Shown: positions 34,567 to 46,817 of the stretch, one piece after another
Layout: every line of letters begins with the position of its first letter
Numbering within the stretch: position 1 is the stretch's first letter
Source: Okapia johnstoni
Taxonomy: Eukaryota > Chordata > Mammalia > Artiodactyla > Giraffidae
Direction of reading: 5' to 3'
DNA: 64,000 nt
Assembly: GCA_024291935.2 (NCBI GenBank)
Contig: CM044322.1
Span: 26,535,405 to 26,599,404 of the forward strand
Translations under genes and position numbers: made by a program
The notes under the pieces: model-generated
What the model saw: the letters and a program-made list of their open reading frames with translations, nothing else
Told to the model about the DNA's origin: nothing
Databases searched by the model: none

Positions 34567-35184
34567 GAAATGTTTAAATGAGGCAGGGCCCCTTTGGATT
34601 ATTGTGAAGATGAAATGGGAGAATGCAATAAAGCACTTAGCAAATTTCCTGGCTATATAAGCAGTTATGTTATTATATAAGCACATAATATAAGCTGTTC
34701 TACTATTAGTATAAGCTACTGGTTGTAATTCCATTGTCGGATGTTAGCACAGATTTCTAAGTCCAAGTACTCTTTATGAAAGTTGAGTGAGGCACCTTGA
34801 GAAGAATTAACTTAGAAAATAATTGCCAAGTCTCAGGCTGGAGTGGATGGCTCATAGGCAGTGTGCTGAAAAGACAGAAAACTTCACACATGCCCTGCAG
34901 CCCACAGTCCAGGGCACCCAGGTGGGTGGAATGTGATATTTCCTCCTTGGTGCTGAGTTTTGCTCACTCTTCTTATTAAAATGAAATTACATAGGAGCCC
35001 TCTGTTCCCACTGCCAGTTCACTGGCTGAAATCCCTTTCTTTGGGGGGAAATGTGGTCACACCAGGGCCCCTACTGAAAACCAGATCATCTTTGGTTAGA
35101 TAAATTCTGATTAGCTTTTAAGAAGCACTAGAAATAATCACATGGGAAAACCAAGGCTTTTAAAAAGTAGTTATAAACGTGTTG

Positions 35185-35300
35185 TGGGATTTTCCTGGTG
35201 GTCCCATGGTTAAGATTCTGATCTTCCAACACAGGGGATGCAGGTTCGATCCCTGGTGGGGGAACTAGATCCCATATGCTGTGCCCAAAATAAATAAATT
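35185..35300 (+). mobile_element. CHR-type SINE
   Basis: 'gggattttcctggtggtccc', 'gcaggttcgatccctggtgg', 'gatcccatatgctgtgccc' and 'aaaataaataaa' tail. Confidence 0.85.
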
Positions 35301-35789
35301 AGTAGGACATAAACTAACAAAAAAGAAAAAGATGAGAAAATAAAATTTAATAAATAGATTGTAAACATAGGAAAAAGACTGGAAGGATGTGTATTGCTGT
35401 GTTCAGACAGTGCTTGCCTCTGGGGCACAAGAGTCTAAGTGATTTTAATATCTTCTTTATGTTTTTCTCTAGTTCTCATTTTCTGCACTGTTAATAAAAC
35501 ATGTTATTCTAAAAATGAATAGAACAAACATATGAAAACAACAGTCATTATAAAACCTCCCCTTAACTTTAACACTTGCAGTAAATGGCTGAGTCACTTG
35601 CCAACTGACCTTTCTGGTTTGTGTTGGGCCATTTCTGCTGTCTTGCCATTTGGGACAACCCAAAGTATACTCTCGTGGGATCATAGAAATACAGACTGGC
35701 CAATTCCTGACCAGTTCCCCCGAGTTCCCTCTTGCCGCTCTGTGGTGCCTGACTCCCTGTCCAACAACTTGGGCACCTCTTCTGGGTCT

Positions 35790-35935
35790 GGTGTCAGACA
35801 GAGCCCAGGGCCCTCTATTCACTTGCTCTGTGGCCTTAGGCGAGTCACTTAACCTCTCTGACCTTCCGCGTCCTCCTTAAAAGGAGGACTGCAGTGACCA
35901 CTCAGTCAGATGAAGCCGTTAGCACATTGAGGCCT
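35790..35935 (+). mobile_element. MIR SINE fragment
   Basis: 'tggccttaggcgagtcactt' and 'aacctctctgaccttccgcg' are the MIR core. It ends about 100 bp before exon 3. Confidence 0.65.
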
Positions 35936-35964
35936 CCAGTGTCAGTGACTCTAGTAAGTATTAA

Positions 35965-36390
<426 letters not shown>

Positions 36391-36689
36391 TGAAGGTCAG
36401 ACTCATCAGGTGGGTCCCAGGGAGGAGTGAGCCTCCGCGCCCTCTACTGGGCATTTCTCGGAATTACAGGCAAGAGTTGCCTAGCAACCAGCCCAGAACT
36501 AGTGCATTTTCCTGAAAAGTGAAGCTTGCAAGCAGAGATGGAAAGCAGGTGTGTGCTTTTGAAGATGCAGAGATGGATCTGCGTTTTTAGGCAGATCAGT
36601 GCTCTACAACGTTCTAGCTTTGAGATCTCAGCCAGAGTTCTTTGCTTGCTGAAATAAGATCATTGCATCCTAAATTAAAGGAGGTTTCT

Positions 36690-37440
36690 TCTCATCCTGT
36701 GTTTCATGGTGACACCTGGTTCTGCCTGAACTTAGCTTTTCTCAAACCTTGAACTAACCAATGTGTTTTTCTTATGGAAATGTTTTTCTTAAGCTATGTT
36801 AATGAAACTGTGTATTTGCTTTGAAATCTGCCTTTCTTCAAGATTCATGTCAATTGTTGGATGGCCAGAGATGACTCCCCTTGTTCCAATGCTACTTCAA
36901 AATGCATGTTGTAGGAGAGGGGCCTGGTTCAGCTCTCTCAGTCTCGAGGTGTTTCTTTTATCTGATTAGCAGTTTGCTAATAGGTATAAAATGCCTTGCC
37001 GAAAACTAGCAAGGGGGCACCCTTTCTGTCCCCTCCTGATGTCTGTTTCAGAAGCTCCCTCTATCCCTTTTATACTTTTGTTTGTTTGTTTAATTTATTT
37101 TAATTGGAGGCTAATTACTTAACAATATTGCGGCGGTTTTTACCATACAGTGACATGAATCAGCAACAGGTGTACACATACTTTGCTACACAAAAGCTCC
37201 GACTGATCAAGTCTCCTCCCTGGTCCCAGATCGAATTCCTCTCCTTCGTAGACAGAAAATCCCAGTGTAACTCACTAGTCACGACCATAATCTTTCAGTA
37301 TCTATGTGTAAAAAGTCAAAATCAGTGTGACACTCCACACCTGGTAACTGTCTTCACACCTTGGATCCAAAATGTTCCTGGATCAGGACCTAAAGTATGG
37401 CCCCGGGTTAATCAGAACATAACCCAAAACTCGCCCATTA
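36690..37440 (+). mobile_element. Probable solitary LTR of a ruminant endogenous retrovirus
   Basis: Resembles ruminant ERV LTRs: 'aagctatgttaatgaaact', a TATA-like 'tataaaa' at 36985-36991, then 'aaaactagcaagggggcac' and 'gatgtctgtttcagaagctc'. R/U5-like words follow ('ctacacaaaagctccgac', 'gatcaagtctcctccctgg'). It is split at 37079-37177 by a 99-bp insertion at the point where the polyadenylation signal would lie. No gag, pol or env sequence flanks it, so it is a recombined solo LTR. A related fragment lies at 10340. Confidence 0.6.
37079..37177 (-). mobile_element. Short L1-like insertion within the LTR
   Basis: Flanked by a 7-bp duplication 'atacttt' (37072-37078 and 37178-37184). It begins with a T-rich stretch, the reversed A tail of a retrotransposed fragment. 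The body 'ggaggctaattacttaacaa' recurs in ruminant genomes; I do not assign the exact family. Confidence 0.6.
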
Positions 37441-37461
37441 AAGCTCAGTAGGGAGACAGGA

Positions 37462-37700
37462 TGGAGGGTGGTTAGCAACACAGGCCTGGGTCAGAACCCC
37501 AGCTCTGCTGCTGGCCCACTCCATGTGCTCTTGCACAAGCCACTGGACCCCTCAGAACCTCCATTTCCTCATCTACAAATGGGGCCAACGGCAGTAATGT
37601 CTTTGCAGGCTTGTCTCAAGGTCCGAAAGAGATGGTTATAACTGTAAACCCCCCCGCCCAGTGCCTGGTCCTTGTGAGCACACAATCAACACCTGTCGTG
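37462..37700 (+). mobile_element. MIR SINE, near full length
   Basis: 'gggtcagaaccccagctctg', 'aacctccatttcctcatcta', 'caggcttgtctcaaggtc' and 'cagtgcctggtccttgtga' in MIR order. Confidence 0.8.
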
Positions 37701-38784
37701 CATGTCCCAGAGAGACAGTGTGTTCATCTCACCCCCGCCACCAAGAGTGCTGCATGGATTGAGACTCCCTCGGTGTAAAATCCTTCTGGGACGAGACTAG
37801 ACATAAATAAACAAAGCTTAGAGACTCTGGACAGAATCCTAGGGTGTGGGTCCCATAGGCAGCCCTAAATACTCACTCTGAGATCAGCAGCGTCCCTCGG
37901 GTTTCAGGGGCAGTGATACCACATCCATCACGTTCGGCTTTGCAGGTCTGGGGCAGTTTTCTTCTACCGCTGCTCAGCCTCCTTTTCCCTTTGGACCAGC
38001 ATTAAAGGGTGCTCTCTGGTGAGATACACCAGGGTCCTCTGGCCGCCCTGAGGAGGGGCTCCTGACCCTGATGTGTTGATCCGATCAAGGATCCTCTACA
38101 TGGCCTCTAGGGATCCCCTCATCAGAACCATGTGGGGAGCAGACCCACAGTGCAGATCTGAGGCTCAGCCCATGCCTGAGGACTCATACTTAGGGTTCCC
38201 AGATAAATACAGGATGCCCAGTTAAATCTAAATTTCAGATAAACGCCAGATAATTTTTTTATACATGTGTGTCCCAGATATTGCAAGGAACCACTTATGC
38301 TAAAAGAAGTTATCTGGTGTTTGTCTGAAACTCAGATTTGACTGGCACCCTACATTTTATTTATGTATTTATTCATTCATTTGTTTATGTATGCAAAATC
38401 TGGCAACCATACACATCCTTCCTGGGAGTGGGGCCTGGGAATATGTATTCACTCAAGCTCACCCCCAACAGTAGGGAAACCCAAATTTAGAAAGAAAAAG
38501 GGATTCCAGACCCCCAAGTCTGAAAATCCAAGTTTGTGAAGCTTGAGTTAATGTTTCCCTAACATGTCTGATTACAAGAATTTTTCAGGAATTCTCAATA
38601 AAATTACAGGTTCCCAGGCACCCTCCCTGGGAAATTCTGACTTTCTGGCTTGCCTGTAGTGGGAGGAAGCAGGAGAGAGGGAGAAGGAGGCAGCAAATGA
38701 TATCTGCATTTCTTTCCTTTTTTCCACACCAAGATAGTTATTGAAATATCATTTATAGGGGCATAAAATTTGAAGGGCTGGAAG

Positions 38785-39616
38785 AAACACAAGCTGGAAT
38801 CAAGATTGCCAGGAGAAATATCAATAACCTCAGATATGCAGATGACACTACCCTTATGGCAGAAGTGAAGAAGAACTAAAGAGCCTCTTGATGAAAGTGA
38901 GAGAGGAGAATGAAAAAGCTGGCTTAAAGCTCAACATTCAGAAAACTAAGATCATGGCATCTGGTCCCATCACTTCATGGGAAATAGATGGGGAAACAAT
39001 GGAAACAGTGTCAGACTTTATTTTGGGGGGCTCCAAAATCACTGCAGATGGTGATTGCAGCCATGAAATTAAAAGACGCTTACTCCTTGGAAGGAAGGTT
39101 ATGGCCAACCTAGATAGCATATTGAAAAGCAGAGACATTACTCTGCCAACAAAGGTCCGTCTAGTCAAGGCGATGGTTTTTCCAGTGGTCACGTATGGAT
39201 GTGAGAGTTGGACGATGAAGAAAGCTGAGTGCCGAAGAACTGATGCTTTTGAACTGTGGTGTTGGAGAAGACTCTTGAGAGTCCCTTAGACTGCAAGGAT
39301 ATCCAACCAGTCCATCCTAAAAGAGATCAGTCCTGGGTGTTCATTGGAAGGACTGATGTTGAAGCTGAAACTCCAATACTTTGGCCACCTCATGCGAAGA
39401 GTTGACTCATTGGAAAAGACCCTAATGCTGGGAAGGATTGGGGACAGGAGAAGAAGGGGACGACAGAGGATGAGATGGCTGGATGGCATCACCGACTCGA
39501 TGGACATGGGTTTGGGTAGACTCCGGGAGTTGGTGATGGACAGGGAGGCCTGGTGTGCTGCGATTCATGGGGTCGCAAAGAGTCGGACAAGACTGAGTGA
39601 CTGAACTGAACTGAAA
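38785..39616 (+). mobile_element. BovB LINE, 3' 830 bp
   Basis: Starts 'gaaacacaagctggaatcaa' just before the YADD codons (about 38836) and ends in the TGAAC-repeat tail 'gactgaactgaactgaa'. Frames 38888-39289 and 39344-39604 are separated by a stop. The C-terminal reading is well preserved, so this is one of the younger copies here. Confidence 0.93.
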
Positions 39617-39897
39617 ATCTGAAGCCTAAATCTTCATCAAAAGGGGACATTGTTTAATAAATCATAAGGAGTTCGTTTATATAGGGAATACTGTGCTGCC
39701 TTTTAAAAACACAGCTTTATTGAGATATAATTAACATACAATAAACTTCACATTTAAATCTGTTCTTGGATGGGCTTTGACATATGTGTACACTTATGAA
39801 ACATCACCACAGTCAAGACAGTGAACAAATCCTTCATCCCCCAAGGTTTCCTCTGGATCACAGCATGTGTGTGTTTGCTTGCTTGCTCTTAATAGCT

Positions 39898-40030
39898 TTG
39901 TGTGTGCATGCTCAGTCACTGTGTTATCTGACTCTTTTCAACCCCATGGACTATAGCCTGCCAGGCTCCTCTGTCCATGGGATTCTCCAGGCAAGAATAT
40001 TGGAGTGGGCTGCCATTTCCTCCTCTAGCT
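39898..40030 (-). mobile_element. Bov-A SINE fragment, antisense
   Basis: 'gtgtgcatgctcagtcactg', 'tgccaggctcctctgtccat' and 'ggagtgggctgccatttcct'. The tRNA-like part is absent. Confidence 0.87.
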
Positions 40031-40465
40031 TAACAGCGTCCAACGTCATTGAAGTACAATTTACACAACATAAACTTCACCCATTTTAAGTGTCCAGTTC
40101 AATTTTAGTACATTTACATGTGCAGCCATCACCACAACCCGCTTTCAGAACATTTTCATCCTTTTCTATCACCCCAAATGTCGGGAAACCTCAGAGGCAC
40201 TTCATTTTTTAGTTTGCTTTTTAATTTTCAAAATTGTGGTAAAATATAACATTTACCTTGTTTACCTTTTTTAAGAGTACAGTCCAGTAGCATTGAACAT
40301 ATTCATACTGTTGTGCAGCTATCACCACCATCCAACTCCAGAACTCTTTTCGTCTTCCCAAACTGAAACTCTACACCCATCAAATAAAAACTCCCTCTTC
40401 CTTCTTCCCATCCCACCAGTCTTTCTATGTCTATGAATTTGACTATTCTAGGTACCTCCTATCAG

Positions 40466-40749
40466 AGAAGGCAATGGCACCCCAGTCCAGTACTCTTGCC
40501 TGGAAAATCCCATGGGCAGAGAAGCCTGGTGGGCTGCAGACCATGGGGTCACTAAGAGTCAGAAATGACTGAGCGACTTCACTTTCACTTTTCACTTCAT
40601 GCATTGGAGAAGGAAGTGGCAACCCACTCCAGTGTTCTTGCCTGGAGAATCCCAGGGACAGGGGAGCCTGCTGGGCTGCCGTCTGTGGGGTCGCACAGAG
40701 TCGGACACGGCTGAAGCGACTTAGATGCAGCAGCAGCAGCAGCAGCAGG
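40466..40749 (+). mobile_element. Bov-A2 dimeric SINE with (AGC)n tail, nested in L1
   Basis: Same two-monomer layout as at 20918 ('cagagaaggcaatggcaccc' then 'ttggagaaggaagtggcaac'). It ends in a CAG array. The L1 words 'ggtacctcctat' flank both ends (40451-40462 and 40748-40759), a clear 12-bp target-site duplication. Confidence 0.95.
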
Positions 40750-41099
40750 TACCTCCTATAGGTAGAATCTTACATTATTTTTCCTCTTGTGACCATCTTA
40801 TTTCACTTAGTGTGATGTCCTCAAGGTTCATTCCGGCTGAATAATGTTTCATGGTATGTATTCACCACATTTTGTTTGTTCTTTTGTCCATCCATGGCCA
40901 TCTGCTTCCACCTTTTGGCCATTTCAAGTAAGACTGTTATGAACATGGGTATACATATACGACTTTATTTTACGAGGTGCTTGTTATATAAGCATGGGAA
41001 ACAGTGATGACAATCTCTGACCTTGAGTAGATGAGAAGGAAGAAGATGCTTTGTAAGAAGAGAAACGAGTACAGCAGCAGGAAGAATCACTGACATGGA

Positions 41100-41280
41100 C
41101 AGCACTGTGCTAAGCAATTCACCTGCTTTCCCTTATTTCATGCCCACAGCAACCCATGACTTGGGTTCTCCCATGATCCCCATTTTACAGACAAGAAATC
41201 CAAAACTCAAACAGGTTAAGTAATTTCCCCAGGGTCATACAGCTAGTCAGCACGAATGAAACACTATCCCCACTTGCAGA
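41100..41280 (+). mobile_element. Ancient mammalian-wide repeat remnant
   Basis: 'gctaagcaattcacctgctt', 'gatccccattttacagacaa' and 'cagggtcatacagctagtca'. Same broad type as at 8895. Confidence 0.55.
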
Positions 41281-41751
41281 TAAAGGAAGGGAGAAAACCA
41301 TTTAGTCTGTTGCTAGCTGGAGCAGTAGCCTCAATTGGTTTTCACAAAGAGCAAAGCATACTTTCACGGTCACTCAAATATACATGAATTTTTTCAATTC
41401 TCATTTCTACACCCACTTGTGCCCTGCTTCATTCCTCCAAGTGACTGCCTGCACAGGTGTTTCCCTGACTGTGCCCAGGTGACTTTGCAGGACTCTCCCC
41501 CCATCTCATCTTCTCAAAAATGCTTTCTGCTGGTGAGTCCCCAGGTTGAGAAGCTTGCATCCTCTAAGTTGTTATTCGTGGAGGGGTCCTTCGCAAGGCC
41601 TACCTGAAGGTGGCCTATGGACTGATAAACATTTTCCTATGAGTTCCACTTGCTGATAACTCAGACCTGTGAACTATTTAAAAGAAGAGAAAGAGAGAGG
41701 GGGGAAAAGGGAAAGGTATTGAAGAGCATCTCTCATCAAATATTTTGAGAT

Positions 41752-41945
41752 CCAGAACTTGCCTGGTGGTCCAGTGGTTAAGAATCTGCCTGCCAATGCA
41801 GGGGACATGGGTTTGATCCCTGGTCCGGGAAGATTCCACATGCTGAGTGGCAGCTAAGCTTGTGTGCCACAACTATTGAGCCCACAAGCCACAGTTGCTG
41901 AAAAGCACTGCAATGAAGACTCAGCCAGGAGCACTAGATCCCATG
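41752..41945 (+). mobile_element. CHR-2-type SINE
   Basis: 'cttgcctggtggtccagtgg', 'gggtttgatccctggtccgg', 'ctaagcttgtgtgccacaac' and 'ctgcaatgaagactcagcc'. Confidence 0.85.
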
Positions 41946-42457
41946 CTCTGCTTTAAAGTCATCTTGCTTCCTGGATGTTCTTGTTTCCCACTGATTGGCG
42001 GGTCCCACGTGAGGGTGCTGTGTTTACTCCCAGGGTAGAGTTTCCCGGGGGGACCGCCCTGATATCACCCAGGTTAAGTGTGATAGGAACTGTTCTTTTC
42101 CTGACAAAGAGTTCTCAAATGAGAACATTTATTTCAGGCTCTGTGGTGACCGTAACCAAGAGAGAGGACTGTAGCAGCATTTCTTTGGGGGGGAAGTTGG
42201 GTTAGGAGTCCAGATGTGTTTGCAGCTGTCACATGGTTAGGGCACAAGCCCCGAGGCCAGGCTGACTCCAGAGCAGTACCAGCCCCACTCTTGGACTGGT
42301 GTTTATACTGGACACACCCAAGTCATTTCTCTCAAAGCCTTTGTCCCCATTTCTGTAATATAGTTCCTACCACACAGAGCAACTGTGGTATTAAGTGGGC
42401 AATGTATGTAAATTGTTGAGTCCAGCATCTAGCACCTGATAAACACATGAAAATCTT

Positions 42458-42600
42458 CAGTTTTATTTATTTATTGGCTGCACTGCACGGCAGGTATGTA
42501 AGATCCTGTTATTAATAATAGTTCCCTGACCAGGGATCAAACTCGCATCCCGTGCATTAGAAGCATGGAGTCTTAACCAGTGGACTGCCAAGGAAGTCCC
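42458..42600 (-). mobile_element. CHR-type SINE, antisense
   Basis: 'ttattggctgcactgcacgg', 'ccctgaccagggatcaaact' and 'tggactgccaaggaagtccc'. Confidence 0.85.
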
Positions 42601-42796
42601 CACCCTCAACTTTAGTTAGAGTCAAGCGAACTAGCATGTAGAAGCCAAGATGCTTCCTTTGTAAGTGTTCCTTTGGACAGGAAACCTCCAAAGCCCTCCC
42701 CCAACTAGCAGACAGATATATTTGCAGATAAATTATCCATAGAATAACACAGAAGATGGAAAAATATAAAGAAAATCTCGTTTGACAAAGTACATC

Positions 42797-42846
42797 GGCA
42801 GCCAGCATCAGATGACCAAAATACTGGAGCCTCAGCTTCTGCATCA
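42797..42846 (-). mobile_element. BovB LINE scrap, antisense
   Basis: About 50 bp resembling 'catcagatgaccaaaatact' then 'ggagcctcagcttctgcatc', which matches the 'tggccaaagtattggagc' zone of BovB with changes. Short, so only tentative. Confidence 0.4.
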
Positions 42847-43164
42847 GAAAAAAGCCTTTTGCCCAGCACCAAATAGCCCCTCCCCGAGCTTCTGAGATCT
42901 AGTGACTGTGTTCTATAATCTCCATCCTGTCTTTTGAGATCCGTGGCTCCTCCATGCTGTGGTCAGTGTGTCTCCTCCCCCTGCCCTGTCACCCCCACCC
43001 CTGGGCCCTTCCAGACTGTGGGAATTAAGCTCAACATCTACATGTGTTAGATTCTTCTGTAAGGAAGATGGTCTCTTCTCTCTGATTTATGTATTTACTC
43101 ACTCACGTATCTATATCAGCATGGACTTAGTATACTTTACACTTTGGGTCGTAATCCTTTCTTT

Positions 43165-43345
43165 TTTAATTTTTATTTTGCCTGCGCTATGTCTTATTTC
43201 AGCATGAGGGTTTCTCCTGTTGCTATGCATGGACTTAGTTGCCCCGTGGCATGTGGGATGTTAGTTTCCCGACCAGGGATTGAACCTGCGTCCTCTGCAT
43301 TGGAAGGCGGATTCTTAACCACTGAACCAGCAGGGATGTCCCTCA
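43165..43345 (-). mobile_element. CHR-type SINE, antisense
   Basis: 'gacttagttgccccgtggca', 'cccgaccagggattgaacct' and 'ccactgaaccagcagggatg'. Confidence 0.82.
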
Positions 43346-44212
43346 TTATCTGTTTTGTTGCTCAAATTCTTCCAGCCTCGGCCTCTGGGAGCTCTTTCAG
43401 GCTGGTTGCTGTGCCCTTAAGCATCTTCCCATACTTTTGCTCTGGGCACTTCTTTACTCTCTGCTATTATGAGATTCTCCAGGCTTAGCAGGTATTCCTC
43501 CCTCCCCCGTCCCAGCCCCAGAATCAAAGACCTTTTTACTTAACACTACTTTTGCCAACCATTCAGCTCAGTCGGCGGTGAACACCTACCGTGAGTCCCA
43601 GGCACTCTGCTGAGCGCCTGGCACAGCCAGCAACTGGCTGATAAATGTTTAACAATCAGCTCTCTGAAAAATGTAAAGGATGCACACATATAGCATAAGG
43701 TTTAGTGATATCAAGAATGTGTAACACCTTCTTTCCAAATAATGAGAAACACAGTACTCTTTCCTGTAAATCCCACACAGCCAGCTGAGCCTCACAGAAT
43801 GCTTTCATTGACTTTCGTTGAATTCTTGGATCCACAGCCAATTTCTTGTTATAGGATGAATGAGTGAGTTTCTAGCCTGAGCACTGGTGGATATTGGGGG
43901 TATTTTGGATATATTTGCATTTATGAGTAATACAAGTCAAAAAGAAAGACGTTGGAATTTCCCACATTCATCAATGACATGACTTTTTTTTTTTTTTCCT
44001 GCATCAGATAGTAGTTTTCACGTACTAGAGGATGTTCCCTCAATTTTTTGTGCAGCTTATAACGTAATGGCTGAGGCACGACATGCTTTTTTATCATCTG
44101 CACTGTTAAGATTTTCCCCATTACCTTCTTAAGTCTAGGCAATCAGCAAAACAAACAAAAAAATAAAGCTCTATGTAAACCAATATTATTAAACTTATTT
44201 ATAAACGTTTTG

Positions 44213-44430
44213 GGCTTCCCAGGTGGCACTAGTGGTAAATAACCCTCCTGCCAGTGCAGGAGACATAAGAGATACGAGTTCGATCGCTGGGTCGGGATGA
44301 TCCGCTGGAGGAGGGCATGGCAACCCGCTCCAGTGTTCTTTAAAATCCCATGGACAGAGGAGCCCGACAGGCTACAGTCATGGGACTGCAAAGAGTCAGA
44401 CACAACTGAGCGTCTGAGCACATACGCATA
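44213..44430 (+). mobile_element. Bov-tA SINE
   Basis: 'gggcttcccaggtggcacta', 'gagttcgatcgctgggtcgg' and 'cacaactgagcgtctgagca'. A few bases are missing after 'ccagtgttct'. Confidence 0.92.
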
Positions 44431-45189
44431 GGTTACTTTAGCACATGTTTGAAAATAAAAAACAACTTCTCTCTCTCCCTGTCTGGGCTCCACTCCTTCA
44501 TGCTGGCTGCACTCTTTTAAGTCCAACCATGACACTCTAGACCCTGGTGTCCAGCCAAGTTTTCTTGGATCTCCTTGGCTCTGATTGGATCGCTTGCCCC
44601 ACCAGTGCACCAATCAGTGCACCAGGGAGTGTGATTGGCTGATGGCTGAGCCCACCCACAGCAATGGACTGAGATTGGGAGAGAGATTCCTGAAACTTCC
44701 AAAGGGCCGAGTGGGTTCTGGCCTGTTCTCACTTGAGGCATAAGATATGACCACTCCCTTTAGCACCCGGGCAGTTAGTGGGCAGGGAGGCACATCTATC
44801 TGAGCATCCCAGCACGAAAGGAAATTCTTCCACCACTACCTGTGGTCTCTAGATTTGTTTTCTAGCTAGCAGGGGACAAAACACACTTGAATTTACCCCT
44901 TCCCACCTTCAGCCCATTCATTCAATAAAACTTTATTAAATCAATGGGAAAAAATGATAGGAATGATTGAGGTGAGACAGCCCCAGAGAAGAGAAAGGGA
45001 GAGGATGGATGGAGAAGTCAGCACAGGCAGGAGCAGGGCATCTCAGCTTCTGAAAGGACAGGAAAGAAGAGAGCTCAGGTAGAGACAGAGGTGCCCCCAG
45101 TGGAGGGAATTTTAATCTACATGTAAGGTAGCAGAGTTCTGAAACACCGCCAAGTCCATTCCTGAAACAGGTTTCAGTAGGGCCTAGAG

Positions 45190-45401
45190 GCTGGCTGTTA
45201 GTCGCTCAGTCTTGTCCAGCTCTGTGACCCCGTGGACTGGAACTTGCCACCCTCCTCTGTCCATGGAATTCTCCAGGCAAGAATACTGGAGTGGGTAGTC
45301 ATTCCCTTCTCCAGGGGATCTTCCCAACCCAGGGATGGAGCCCAAATCTCCCACAATGCAGACAGAGTCTTCACCTTCTGAGCCACCAAGGAAGCCCAGG
45401 G
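45190..45401 (-). mobile_element. Bov-tA SINE, antisense
   Basis: 'ggctgttagtcgctcagtct', 'ctcctctgtccatggaattc', 'cttcccaacccagggatgga' and 'gagccaccaaggaagccc'. Confidence 0.92.
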
Positions 45402-45426
45402 CCAGTGTCATTATAAATGCTGGAGC

Positions 45427-45640
45427 AGGGACTTCCCGGTGGTCCAGTGGTTAAGAATTCACCTTGCAATGCAGGGGACTGGGATTTGATCCCTGGTCAG
45501 GGAACTAAGATTCCACATGCTGCGGGGCAACTGAGCCTGAGTGCCACACCTAGAGAGCTCACGTGCCACAACTAGAGGGTCCACTTGCAACAACAACAAA
45601 AGATCTTGCATGATTCAACTAAGGCCTGAAGCAGCCCCCA
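45427..45640 (+). mobile_element. CHR-2-type SINE
   Basis: 'agggacttcccggtggtcca', 'gatttgatccctggtcaggg', 'gcaactgagcctgagtgcca' and a tail 'caactaaggcctgaagcagc'. Confidence 0.87.
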
Positions 45641-46112
45641 AAAAATTCTGGGCCAAGTGTCCCCAGGCAATTGGAGTTTAATTTCCTCGAACACTGCTCT
45701 CACTGACTCCAAAAAAAGCCTTTGGGGGAATTCATCGGATTCTTGACTTGGCTGGGAAAAGCTGTAGCTAAAAGACTGGTTTGGGAGCCCAAGCAAGTGG
45801 AGAAACTTCCTCTTGAACACAGTCCAGCTGGAGTTATAGGAAGTTCTGTCTGCCAGTGCTCCTATTTCGGAAGCCTTCTGTCCTGTTTCTCATTATATGT
45901 CCCTGTCTGGGGAAAAAGACACGTGATCCCACACAGGCGGCGAACCTTTAAACTTAGTTGAAAAGTGTGGGTTTTTTTCTTCCAAGAGACTGGGGAGGGG
46001 GGGTGGGGATGGGTGATAAGAAAGGAAAGAGAAACAGAGAGGCAAAGAGCTCATCAGACCCCAATCCCACTACCCCCTCCACCATCATCTGAGCTTAGTC
46101 AGTTCCTTAACC

Positions 46113-46319
46113 CAGCAGTCCCCCAACCTTTTGGTCACCAGGGACCAGTTCCATAGAAGACAATTGTACCATGGACCCAGGTGGCAGGGGGGTGGGCTGG
46201 GGGATTGTTTTGGGATGACTGAAGTGTGTTACATTTATTGTGCACTTTATTTCTATTATTATTACATCAGCCCCACCTCAGATCATCAGGCATTTGATCC
46301 CGGAGGTTAGGGACCCCTG
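46113..46319. mobile_element. Nonautonomous hAT DNA transposon with intact 8-bp target duplication
   Basis: The 207-bp element is flanked by ccttaacc on both sides (46105-46112 and 46320-46327). Its ends are imperfect inverted repeats: left 'cagcagtcccccaacc', right (reversed) 'caggggtccctaacc'. An 8-bp duplication with CAG...CTG termini is the hAT signature. The internal words 'ttacatttattgtgcacttt' recall an old mammalian hAT family. No transposase reading frame. Confidence 0.85.
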
Positions 46320-46817
46320 CCTTAACCTCTCTAAGCCTCATTTGTAAACCGGGCATAAAGAGATCTCCTCCCCCTATTGTGAGGAAGATGAGTAAAGTAA
46401 GATCAGTGGTAGCACTCAGGACGTCATGCCTTAACCACTAGGCAAGGGGAGAAACCGCCGTGACAGCATCAAGCCAAGACAAAGCCAGGTGTCCACACCT
46501 CTCCAGCATTTGCTTCTCCCGGTTTAGATAGATCTTGATGAGCTCTCTGTTGAAAGTAGCTACAAACATCTTCTGCTGGGGTCCCTCGATAGATATTTAT
46601 GGAGTATCTGCCAAAAATCAGGTGTGGTGGCTGTTGAGGATCACAGGCTAATGAGCCAGCCGGGGTACCTGCCACCCCAGAGCTCTTGGCTTTGGGGGAC
46701 AGATGCAGTCGGAGTGCCAGAGAGACATGCATTGTGGATGGAAAGAAAGCAGGCCATGGGGTCCTGGAGAGCTGGGCTTGAATCTCAGAGATTTGTTAAT
46801 TCACTCTTTCAACTGAT

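Larger units (their letters stand above)
34055..34720 (+). mobile_element. MIR SINE split by an L1 3' end and a Bov-tA
   Basis: The 5' half is at 34055-34205 ('gaatcaggcaaacctgggta', 'gtgcctcaatttcctcatct'). The 3' half resumes at 34575 ('ttattgtgaagatgaaatgg', 'aataaagcacttagcaa'). The order and orientation of the halves agree. Confidence 0.7.
39690..40960 (-). mobile_element. L1 3' UTR, antisense, with nested SINEs
   Basis: 'cacagctttattgagatata', 'cacttatgaaacatcaccac', 'gtgcagccatcaccacaacc', 'gttgtgcagctatcaccacc' and 'ctgaataatgtttcatggta'. A partial internal repetition of the UTR suggests two overlapping copies. SINEs interrupt at 39898 and 40466. Confidence 0.78.

Noticed and set aside
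43921..44142. Minus-strand 73-codon frame beginning MPRLKKVMGKIL, basic, followed by an A-run: a possible processed pseudogene or small protein gene
   Set aside because: I recognise no family. The A-run falls inside the frame rather than after a 3' UTR, and there is no promoter or splice context. A database search of the 73 residues would decide.
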